NCBI RefSeq assembly: GCF_041734735.1
Contig: NC_134878.1
Span: forward strand, 18,891,202 to 18,955,201
Direction: 5' to 3'
Length of the DNA: 64,000 bases
Source of the DNA: Babylonia areolata
Lineage: Eukaryota > Mollusca > Gastropoda > Neogastropoda > Buccinidae
The notes beneath the pieces are model-generated. The model did no database searches, was not told where the DNA came from, and saw only the letters and a list, made by a program, of their open reading frames with translations. A program made the translations under genes and the position numbers. This document shows positions 20,964 through 33,100 of this stretch, piece by piece (the stretch's first letter is position 1; each line of letters starts with the position of its first letter).

Positions 20964-23900
20964 GTATCAGAATAATTCAGCGGTGAGAAATTGTTATTTT
21001 TGTCTAATATAATTGTGTGTATGCCATAAAACACTCGTAAATAACTTTGTAGGATCTTGTTTTACACTTTTGAATATTATTGAAAGTGTAGAAAGTGTTA
21101 TTTTAGTATGAAAATTGAAAAAAATATGACTCGTTCGTACGAAAGTTTTGTTTTCAGGTTTTTCGTCGTTAAGTTTGACAAATTTGATTTCGTTTATTTA
21201 TGTTTTTATGTTTTGTACAAACTGGTGATTGTCTTCATATCAATCTGGGAATGCTTAACTAATGGTTGGTTGCATTTTCTTGTCTTTTCTTGATATCTAT
21301 TGCAAAGTTTAGATTAAAGAAAGTGTCACACTAAAGTACCAGGCAGCATGATTAGGCTGTTGAAAACGAGGCTGCGTCCGTGTATTCTTTCCCGGGTTCC
21401 GCTTTTGACAAAAAAATGATGTCAACTTATAAAATTATAATGTTTTCCCTTTTTATTTGAGTATGTGTTCACATGAAGCCACGTGAACTTATTTTCAGTT
21501 TGTTGTGAATATTGCATCAATGTACGTATTCTTGTTTTATTATAAAACTAATTCATGTTATGTCCGCCATTAGAAGGTGTCACATGGCTCACACGTCTTT
21601 AAAAAAGAAAAAAAAGAAGAAAAAAAGCCAGCTAGCTTTGAGTTCATTCACCACTTTGGGAATTAAATGTGTTGATTAACAGTTGGTATAAACAGCATGA
21701 TAAATAGTTCATTATTTTTATCGTCAGTTCTAAAATTCCGCGGTATGATTTCAGCAGAAACTTGATAAAGAACATTGTTGTGATTGATTTTTTTTTTTTT
21801 TTTTGGTTCACTTTGTTTGAAAAACAAAACAAAATTATGTATTAAAACGAAAAATCAAACCCACTTTTACCATTTATAGTTTGAAAGTAATTAATATGCT
21901 CATTTACTTTTGCATTTTGCAAAATGTTTCGAGACTATTTGAGTGAGAATAAGTTTTTAATTTGTGTTTAATTGAATTGTATTTTTAATTAGTTGAAACC
22001 AATAAAAGGAGGAAAATTAAAGTAGCACACTGTATAAAACGACAAGACATATCACAGTCAGTGGCAAAATGATATGATTCTACTCCTAGATTATGTTTCT
22101 GTCAACTAATGACATAATTGTGTATCACCTGAGAATTTAAAGTATGATGTTTGCGACCTGAGATGTTATCAAGTCTGTCATGAATCATAATTAATGTGGA
22201 TCATATGATGTTGTTGTTTTTTGGGGGGAGGGGGGGGGGGGGGGGTTGCAAGTAACTGAGTATTATTAGAATTACCTTTTGTAATAGTATGGCATGTGCA
22301 TTGTATGTATTAAAAAAACCCAACTCAGTTCAGCATTGGGCATAGATGGAAAACAATATATTATTTGTGTGTGTGTGTGTGTGTGTGTGCTTTTTTGTAA
22401 TTGTATGTGTGTATGATTTAAAAAGGAAAAAACAACAACTTAATAATATCAAAGTCCAATACAGAACTTGTTGTATCATGAAAGTTTTAGTGCTTTAGAA
22501 TATCACTATCTCTGCTTCAGTTGGAGAAAAAAATCACATCCTAATTGTGTATCACCTGAGAATTTAAAGTATGTATCATTCTTTGTTATGTAGTATGTTT
22601 GTTAACCTATTTTTTTCCCTCTCTATATATTCCATTGCTGGAAAAAAGATTTTTTTTCTAAGGTCAACAGGAACACAAAACATTTTTGTGTTTGAGTTTG
22701 AGGCTTTCACTTTCTTGAATGAAATTTCCAAATAACTATTTCCCAGTGAAAAATTGTGACGACTTTAAAGATATATTTTTAGTTTAATCCACCTCAGAAG
22801 TTTCTAAGTTGAACAACCAAAACTGATGCAAACTTAGCAGTACACTGCATAGTCTGTGGTTAGAAACATCAGGACTGTACTGTTTACATGACATAGGAAG
22901 CTTACTAACAGCTTTGATATTTATAAATACAGCTTGTATGAGTCAACATAATTCCATTTTTGAAACAGTGAAGAATTTGCCCCAACTCCTTGATGTACAG
23001 CTTGTATGAGTCAATAGAATTCCATTTTTGAAACTGTGAAGAATTTAGCAAGAGATGCTGAATTAGATATCCCTTTGTTCAGAAGATTGTCCACTCCCTC
23101 CTCACCCATCCCAGACCCCACACCCCCACACACCCTAAAACAGGGGAATTCCTAGAAGGCAAAAAGACATCTGTACATGTATGATGTATGGTTTTATTCC
23201 CTCAAATATTTTGTTTCCTTGTACTGGCAATATGGTAACTTCTGCAGGACTGAACTCAAATTGATATTCCCATTATCTTTAACTTTTGCAGACTGATTAG
23301 AGTTTCAGCTTTTTGAGTCTGTCTTGGTTTTTCAATACACGAAGCATTTTGAGTTCGGCCACTTTTGATAAGACTGATTTGAGTGGATATTTAGTCATTG
23401 TAGGGATGCATGACAATTATAAATCTCTTTAGTGTTCACTTACACCATCTCCTTCCCCCTCCACTGTTCATTTGCTGTTTTTAGTTCTTGACGAAATTGA
23501 TCGAAAAATCTCAGGGTTGTGATGCTGACCTTTGATCTGAAATCTGTTCCTAAACCTGTTACATTTACAGTTCATCCTTCATTTCCTGATTTTTATTGTT
23601 GTTTTTTTAACATGCCAGAATCAGATTAGTCATTTAATGGTATGTTACAAACAACAACAGCATGACCATACTTACTGAGCTTTGTGACCATCCATTTTAT
23701 CGCTACAACACCTCCACCTTCCCCTCACCTTTCTCTCCCCAAGTCTACTGGTGCGCTTTCATTTCAGTGAATGATATAGGTCTGATTTGGTCAGCAGTGT
23801 TTGATTGCTTGTTAAATAGCAGCTATTTTTTTTGTTTAAAATCATTGTTTAATTACACATACTTAACTGTGACCCACTAGTGCAGACTACGGCAGGGGTC

Positions 23901-24160
23901 TGAACCTTGAGATATCTAAAATGGGTGAAAGCAATGCGATTCATATTTTATCTTTTAAACAGGACTGCCACTTATGTGACTGTGCATGGTGCATTCATAT
24001 GTGCAATGCCCCCCTCCCCCCTCCCCCCCCCCCCCCCCCCCACACACACACGAGAAGGTGAAAGAAAAGCATTTTAATCACAGACATTAATGAATTTGGT
24101 TATAACCTAGGAAGTGATGGATTGAAATCAGTGGTTTCTTTTGGAACATGAACATACACG

Positions 24161-24191
<31 letters not shown>

Positions 24192-27100
24192 CTGGAGTAT
24201 AATAAACATTCAGTTGTCATAACGTTCTCTTTAGAGAGCCCAAGTCATCAGTACAACAGCTGTTGATGAAGTAAAAAGAGAACTCGTAATAAAGCTGGTT
24301 GTGGATGAAACAGAATAAACAGCAGTGCCACAGGGGATATATAAAAAAAAGAAAATAAGTTAATCATCTAAATTCTAATGCCTAAGATTAGATATGTGGA
24401 TGAAATTGTATGTTAAGACATGAGTGAGCGAAAATGCTGAAACTGGGATTAAACATTTGCTCTTTCTTGGGTATAAATATATATGTGTCAGCATATAATG
24501 TGCTTTAAAGTGTGTGTGTGTAAATGACTCATGATGAGAGGATGGTTGGGAAGGGGTTGCAGTAGGAAGACTGAGGTTTACCCACATTACACATGAAGAA
24601 AGGGTCATCTTGTGATAGAATCAAGTGTCTTCAAGTGTTTGATTACCTAGTTCTGGAATATTTCAGAACAATTTCCATGTTATGATGACCACGCCCAATA
24701 CAGAAAGCGTGATAGCAACCCCCTGTCCAGATAACGCTACCCCTCCGCCCGGCGTCGCGTCAGATGTCAACGAGAACAACAGCAAAGGACAGGGCTCAGC
24801 ACCATCGCCGGCAGTCAGCAGTATGAGTGACAATGCTGTCCCCCTGGTGGCTGCTCCTGCTGCTTTAGGGACCACTATGCCTTTGTCTCAGGTCTCAACT
24901 CCCAATGTTGTTGGTTTTCCTTCTGGCATGAACTTGACCATCAGCAATGGTAAGTTTGTTTGGTGTGTGTGTGTGTGTGTGTGTGCGTGCGCGCTTAGCG
25001 GGAGTTCCCTGTTCTTTAAAAGAATATATACCTAATGAGTGAGTGAATATTGATAATTGTTCATTATCAAATTGTATAGTGCATGGTGGTGGTGATAGTG
25101 AATGTCAGAATAATTTTGTCATTTGAAACCAGGTGTGAATCACGTGTGTTAGTGTGTGTGTGTGTTTGTACATAACATATGTCACATTTTGTGTATGTTT
25201 CACTGTGTGTGCTTGTATATATATATTATACATGTTTGTGTTTGTATGCGCGTGTGTGGTTTTTGCCAAGATTTCTTCCTTTTCCACTGGCTGTGGTTGC
25301 CTCAGGATTTGTAGTTTGCTCATTATGATGGATTATTTGTTGATTTGCTTGTTTTAACTTTTATATTCTGGATAATCTGGCATTAATCTTTGTGATATTA
25401 ATTTTTTTGTTGTTGGTTTCCTTGACTTTTTATTTTTACAAAATTTATCGAAGTTGAATTTTGCCATTGAAGAGTTATGTTAGATTGCTGGTAATTCAGC
25501 ATTTTTGCTATTGGTAGTCCAACAGTTAGACATTAAAAAAAAAAAGTATCTAAACTTTTTTGACCAAGGCAAATGCCATCACCAAAGTATGTGCAGAAAC
25601 ACTGGAAATAGGCAAGGGAAATAATTCTTCATTTTGAATGAAGCTATCATCAGTGACATCCCTTGAGTGTGATTGCTGTTTGTCAAATCATTAATCATTT
25701 ATTTTTAGTCTTTGATTTGGAGACCTGACGTCTTGCTCAACTGTGATTACTTTCTTTCTTTATTGTTTCTTTTTTTGTCATTGTCTAATAGGATTTCAAT
25801 TTACGTGGTTGGTCTTTGGAACAGATGATTTGATCCTGAAGCAACATGTTACTGAGTTATCCAGGGATTATCTTCAGTTGCCATTCCCAAGGTTTCAGCT
25901 TGCCAAAGTGGTGAACTCCAGAATCTTTTGGATTATGATGATTTATGTATACTTTGATGGAACATTAACTTTTTCGTTCATGGCTGGCAGTGTCAAGTTG
26001 TCACCATTGTGATGCTTGAAGTTCGAAGGGGTTCTGGTTGTTGATTAGAAATAGACATATCACCTTTTGACACATGGACACTTATTGCCAACTGAATAAG
26101 ATGTTGCTGTAGTACTGACAGCTTATTTGGAGCTGCTGGAAGGTAAGCTTATCCACCAGAGGTCTGAGAGTCTTAGCCCAACCTCCAGCACAGCACAGTT
26201 CTGTGCCCATGCAGAAGCATATTGATCACTACTGTTGATGTTGCTGGTTGTTCAGAATTGTTGGTCTGAAAGCATTTACTGTCGTGGATCTGTTCCTTCG
26301 ACCTGACACTGACAGGACAGTGTAGCACCGGCAGTCTTGCTGTCCAGTGGTGGTTCTATAGTGTCCAGGCCTGCTTGGCTGTCTTACATTTCCAGTGTTG
26401 TTGAGGGATTACCCAGTTGTGAAATTGAAGAATGGATGGCTCTAAGTTGCCTGGCAACTTCATGCACTATCAGTATCATGCCATGCCATTGTCATCCATG
26501 TTTATCATGACTTAAATCTTTTTTCTGGCTGCCAGGGTTAAAGAAGTCATTATGAGAGTGGATAAGATTTCTAGTGCTTGAAATTTGCTCAGAACAAATT
26601 TGTCTTGCTTGTGCAAAACATTTTCCAAATGCTTCAACACTTGCTTATCTGTCACTGATGATGATGATGATGATGATGGAGTCTCCCGTCGGACTGATGG
26701 ATGGGTAGGCAGGCAGGCTTATCTGTCTGTGTGTGTCCTCATATGGGAGAAGAGGCCGATTCTGGATGCACAGCACTTCCCACAGGTGTTGCAAGGGAAA
26801 ATGTCTCCAGAAATTGAGCCCTGCTTCCTTTGCTCATGCTTCTCCTTAATGGCCAGGGTTCTCTTGTTTTCAAATGTCTTTATGCCGCTAGAGCACAGCA
26901 TCCTCCAGCGAGAGCGGTCAAGGGCATCAGTTTCCCTGGAAGCGATGTCTATGTCACAGGCTTTGAGGTTTGTCTTCAAGGTGTCCTTGCAGGGTCTTCC
27001 AAGTTTGTGGTGGCCTTCCTGCAGTTGGCCATACAGTAGCATCTTCGGGATCCTGCTGTCTGTCACTAGTACCGGCAATATACCCATGAGTTGTGACCAT

Positions 27101-30100
27101 TTATAGTTTTGGTTTTTCTGTGTTTGATTTTGGGGCACGGTTTGGAATATGTGCAGAAGAAAGGCCACAACATTTTTCAAAATCATGTTGGTCTGTACTT
27201 AGAATTTCAGTCAGTTGAAAAAAAATGGAAAAGTGTTTTTTGATTTATATAATTTTGAGATGAATGTTAGTTTATATCATATTATTTTTCATGCTGCAGT
27301 ACATAAATTAATGCATATTTCTTCATTTCTTGTTTAACATGCTCACTGCTCAAGGGTAAACACCAAATAATTGAACCTAACAAATAATGCCATAAATAAT
27401 AAAAGCGTTCAGATTTTATTGAGTAGTTTAGCATGATTTGTTTTCCTTTTTTTTCTTTCCTTTTTCCTCTTTGCTTCCTTAAACTTCTCAGCCTTTGTAT
27501 TTGTAGCCTAATTTGGAAGCCTAGTAGATGCAAGTTGCTATTGTTCATGAACTCAACATTGTCATGAAGTGTTAAACCTTACTGATTGAACAGGTACAGA
27601 AACTAGAAAAAGAACTCCATTTATCATATAAAGAAATGCAAATGGTTATTTTCTTGTAAAAGTACTTGCACAAAAGTGGAAGTGGGACATTTTGTTTTCA
27701 GGCTGTTATGCCAGACACTAAAGATACTTGCTTTTATTTACAATAGCGTGTTGATTTTTGTGTGTGGTACAATTTGGATTTGTTTTTCTTGAGTGAGTAC
27801 TCGCAATAAGCAGAAGTTCTGTTTGCCCTTTCCTTTTTGCTTTTATTTATCATGTACATATGTATATATTTATCTGTATTTAAGCAGTGCTTTTAACAAT
27901 ACTGCATATTTACACTACATTTCCAAATCCTCCCAGTTTCAAATCCTCCCAGTTTTTGTTTTGTTTTACCACATATTGCTGCATTCTTCCTTCATTGCCA
28001 TTACCATTTGCCATTATTTCACTCCTGTCAGGCATCATAAACGTCAAGAACCCAAATGGAGGAGAGAGCACTCTGCTAGTTGCTCCTGCGACTAGTTTGT
28101 CTACTTCCAGTATCTCTAGCAGTGCATCAGCTCCCATTCCTATCACCATGGTGAAGGGTAAACTTACTGCTTTTTCCTTATCCGTCGTGTTGTGGATTCA
28201 GTATATGTGTGACCAGTGTTGTACATCTGGTTATTGGATAGCAGTGGATCAGTTGTCCTGGGACATCAAATCTAACCAGTTCGCTGCTTATAAATTATAC
28301 ATTTATTTTTGAGTGTGGAAAGAAAAGGATATTATTGTCAGTTTATTTTCATTAAATAAAAAAAAAAAGTGTTATAGAAGTTCAATTTGTTTCATCGAAG
28401 TAATGTGCAAACCATATGGCAGCACACTCAACAAGTCTTTTAGAATCCTTTCTGTTGCTTTGAATCTTGACCGTACCAAGCAGTTCTGGTCTGTATTTGT
28501 TCTCTCCCACCAATAGATAACAGGCAACGCTAGAATTAGAAAGCAAAATGACAAAAGAAGAAATAGGATTTTATCTTCTGACTGCCAGATCTATACACCT
28601 ACCATCCCCTCCTAAACTCGAACGAAATGTTTGCTTCCCAACACAGCCTTTTTCCCCCCTCCATATTTAGCAGTCTGTATGAAAAATTGCATGATCATTT
28701 GATATATGTTGCTGGAGTGGTGCTGCCTGGTTAGTAAACATGTTTGACAAATTGCTGATATTGTGGGCCAGATGTGTAACCAGTTAGTGGGCTGTTGGTC
28801 AACCTTTCCCCCCTCTGATCAGTTGCTGTTGTTATAAAAACAGCCATACTTGTGAGAAAGACACAGCATTTTGGTTGGACTAGTGTTGAAAACAGATAAC
28901 TGCTGTTTTGTTAGACCAGAGAAAGATGAAGAGAGCTGCTGAAGGATGGTCTATTGCTGATAAAACTAGGCAGCACTGGTTGTTCTGATTGAATGCTTGG
29001 CTTGGGTGAATTGAGATCTATGTCTGTTTTACTTGCTACAACTGTCCAGATTTAATGGTATGGAAGCAGCAAGAACATTTCCAAAATGTGGTTGCCATGC
29101 ACTGATATAAGATTTGGTTGAGTTTCATGTTTGATCCAGTTCCTGACATTGACAGGCACATTAGCTGATTGGTTAGTGTTGGACTTCAGTCTAAGGGTCC
29201 TGCATTTGACCATGGTATAGGCATCTGATGGGTTAAGGGTGGGGATTTTTCCCATCTTTCAGGCTAGGAAATATTTGCGCAAACCTGCTGGTACCCAAGT
29301 CATCTTAGATAGAGTATAGATTAAGTGGATCTATCTAAACAAGGGAACATCGGAGTTGCAGTCTATGACCCATGGTAGATTTGATGGCCTGGGATTTAGA
29401 ACTTGATGAAACTAGTGACTGAAAATAATTTCAATACAGACAGTAATGATGTCACTGACAACAAAAGATAAAAGAACTGCAATGTCAAGCAAATCACAAA
29501 TACATCATTCAGACAGTAAACTTAGATAGACAGTGCTTCATGCCCAGTGACAGTGTGCACATTTGGGATATGTGATCGTTTGTTTTGAGATGCAAACACT
29601 CCCTAATCTTTATGAACTACAACATGTGAACTGAAGCTGAGTTAGTGAACTTTCATTGCTTTTGATGTAGATCTTCAATCTCTTACTGTTTTCATATTGC
29701 AGTGCAGATGCAATTATACGCTTGTTTCTGTTTGCACTGTTAGTGTATAGTGTATAACTTGAGCCTGTGCTTATTTTCATATGCGGTTGTTGTGAATTTT
29801 GTTTTTCTCTGCGGCAGGAAGTAAGTGGATTAGAAAGCTAACGAAAAAGCTTGAGCTTCATGAAGATTTTGCTTTTTCATAATGCTAACCCGTTCAGTTA
29901 GTAATATTGCAGTGTATATGTATATGTGCATGTGTGTAGTTTTACATAGATGAATTAATTTCTACTTGCTGCCATTACATTTCCTTCTTAACAAAATTTT
30001 TTTTAGATAAATTGTTTTTTGGTGGTCATTAAGTTTCCTTTCAGATTGATCTGTTATAAGGATTAATTGGGTTGATGCATTTAACATACATTTGCTTAGT

Positions 30101-33100
30101 TTGTTTAGTAGTCCATGAAAATTTTCATGCATGCAAACATTATCACTGCGTTGTTTGTGCATGTGTGTGTGTGTGCATGTGTTCTGTGCATGTATGTCTG
30201 CATATGTGCATGAGAGTGGATAAATGGGTACATTGTACATGTGTGCTAATGAAAGTGTATAGATAATGTGAGGGAAACCAAAAATGGTCAAAACAGGATG
30301 ATATTTTTGTCTGTTTTGGCACTGGGCATTTTCATTTATGAATTTGAAACTTAGCAGTGCAGTCAGTACCTTTTTCCTTTTGTTTTTGTGTATGTGTGTG
30401 TGCGTGCGTATGATTGTTTCAATGCCATTTAAGCTGTAGTTAGAGCTAAATATTATGGTTATTGTGAAATGTTTGCACATGTTTGTTAAAACAATGAAAA
30501 GCATACACATACACCCCTGTCCCCAGTGCCTCCAAATCACATTACTTTGCCCCCACACAGATGAAATACATGTTTGTTTGTTGAAGAAGAAGAAAAAAGC
30601 CCAACAGTATGTGTGCCATTTGATGATTGATTAGGTTCCCTGCCAGTCATATCTGCCCCGGCCTCCACAGTGACCCTGACCACCCCTTCTGCATCGCTGC
30701 TCAGCAACGCACAGGTGACGCAAACTCATACGCAGCTCAAAGTGCCCAACCCCACCACCATTCAGGTGCGACCTCAGGTGTACAACACTTTGCAGAGCAA
30801 CAACATCGCCATGGTGATGCAGAACCGCCTCTCGCTGCCGTTCCAGGCGACTGGTGGGCAGACGCTGACGGTGCCCACTTCCATTGGCACCTTGCGTTCT
30901 TTGGCCCCAGGCACGGTCCCGGTCCCGGCCACCTCTGTCCTGTCCCCGCAGGTTCAGTTCCAGACCGTGGCCCCTCTCCGCGGAGCGCCGGTTACCATAG
31001 CGGGGTCACACCCTGGGCAGCAGCAGCCTGGGCAAGCCCAGTTCCAGACTGTGGCCCCTCTCCGTGGAGCGCCGGTTACCATAGCGGGGTCACACCCTGG
31101 GCAGCAGCAGCCTGGACAAGCCCAGCCCATGTCCATTCGATCAGCAACAGCAACGGCTTTTCCTGTGCTGCTGAATCGCAATCTTGCGCTTGCAGGTGAT
31201 TACTGTTTCATTGAGTGGCTTGTTTGTGTCCTGTCATTAAGAACAGTGATAGTAACAATAATGGTAATGACAGTAATAAGACTTAAAGTTTAAGAGAGCG
31301 AGAGGGGCGATTACATATTGATTCTGTCAACTGTGTGTAGAATGTTCTGTGGAGGATGTTTAGTAAATTGCAGCCTTGTCCAGTTTGGCCTTGTAACAAG
31401 TGGCGGAGAGTTTAAATATTACTTTTATACTATGTCTTGATTTTTTTCTATGAATACGTTTGATTTATAAGAATGAATTCATTTTTATGGCATTGTTTGT
31501 TTACTTTCTTTTTTTTTTTTTGTTCGAGAGTTGGGAGTGCAGAAAAAATGTGATGAAACGAAAACCAGTTTCTTCTCTTAATGTGTTTTCTGAATTATCT
31601 ACATACAGTAATAAAGGCTCTTGTGCTTTTGCATTCCAGAACGTTTTTACAGTTATTTCCAGAGCAGAAAAATTGTTGGGGGGCAAAAAAGTCTGTTTCT
31701 TCTCAAAATGTTTACTCTTGTTATATATGTACTATAAATAATAAAGACTCTTGTGCTTTTGCATTCCAGAACAATTTTACACTATTTCAGGTCGCCCCCA
31801 GCTGATAGCTCAGCCGACTCGCTTAGCTCCTCGACAGATTGGGACCCAGGTGGCGCTGCAGGTGGCAGGCCAGCAGCCTGTGTCTGGGACGGCCATCATG
31901 CCCCTGTTCCGGCCCGCCCAGACAGCAAAGCCTGTTGGTGGCATCACGGGGACCATCGTGTCCAACTCTGCTGTCAACGTCCAGGCTCAGGGACAGCAGC
32001 CGCAGCTAGTTAACCAGGTGGGAGATTTGGGTTCTCCATTGTTCGCTTGGTGTTTGGTGGTGGTGGTTTTGTTCTTTTCAGAATCAGAATAACTTTATTG
32101 TCTAGGCAAGACAAATTAAATGTGGTGAAGTCTTTGACATGCAGATTAAAAGCAAGATGTTAAAAATTGGTGTACAATATATATAATAACAAAAACACTG
32201 TAATGGCAGGTTTTGTTGTTTTTGGTGTGGCTGTCTTAGATTTGTTTGATTCGATTTGGTAAAAATTAATATTATTAAACTGTAATTTTGTTTTAATTAC
32301 ACATACTTAACCGTGACCTGAAAGTTGGGTTGTTAGTATGGCTTACTGACTGTGGCTTACAGGTGTGTGTGTGCTGCTTGCCTAGAAGTGGGATAGTCAG
32401 TATGACTTGCTCACTGTTGTCCTTCGTCCCCTTGCAGGTGGTGGCAGCAGCAGCAGCGAACATGCCAGGCATGACACACATCAATTTCCGGCCGGGCATT
32501 CCGGCTACCAAGGTTCTGGAACGCCCACAGAAGCTGACAGATGCAAGGCTGCGAACCGCTGTCCCCGTGACCCGATTCACTCGCCCCAGTGGACCCATCA
32601 CCATCACCACTCTGTCAAGCTCAGTACTCACTGGGGGGGATGCTGTGCTGAGTGCAGCTCAGAGCACCCCAGAAAACAGTGTGGCGGGGACAAGCATTCA
32701 AGGCAAGATCGAAAGCAAAGTAGCAACCCCAGAAAAGAAGAAGTTGGAAAACACGTGTGAGGCACAGGTGAAAAAAGTTGCGCCCTCACTGACAACTGCT
32801 GTGAGCAGTCAAGAAGTGGTGACATCAGTGCAGGTGTTAGCCCAGCAGCTGGTTCCCAAGTCTTCAGCAGGGAAAGATGCTTCTCCCAAAGCTTCAGGAC
32901 AAGCATCCTCAGCAGAAGGGAAGAAAGGGGAAGGGGGTGATATAGCAGTTACTGCCCCCTCGTCTGAGTTTGATGCCCTCAAGGCCATGGAATGGTCGGA
33001 TGGCATTGCAAGCCTTCCAGGCAGTAATTTGAAGGTGTGTTCAATTGGAACTGTCCCTTCCATCTTGAAGATTGGTGTTTCCTTTTAATGTCAGTGTGTC

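Larger units (their letters stand above)
24950..30634 (+). other. L3MBTL introns around exon 3: LINE and SINE remnants
   Basis: Apart from the 28032-28157 exon, this 5.7 kb holds GT repeats near 24964-24985 and 25156, the LINE fragment at 26657-27058 and a SINE at about 29155-29375. The rest is AT-rich with no recognised gene. Confidence 0.55.

Noticed and set aside
32330-32437. Upstream extension of the ORF at 32330-33088
   Set aside because: The acceptor at 32437 splits it: the upstream part is intron, and the exon phase fits only from 32438.
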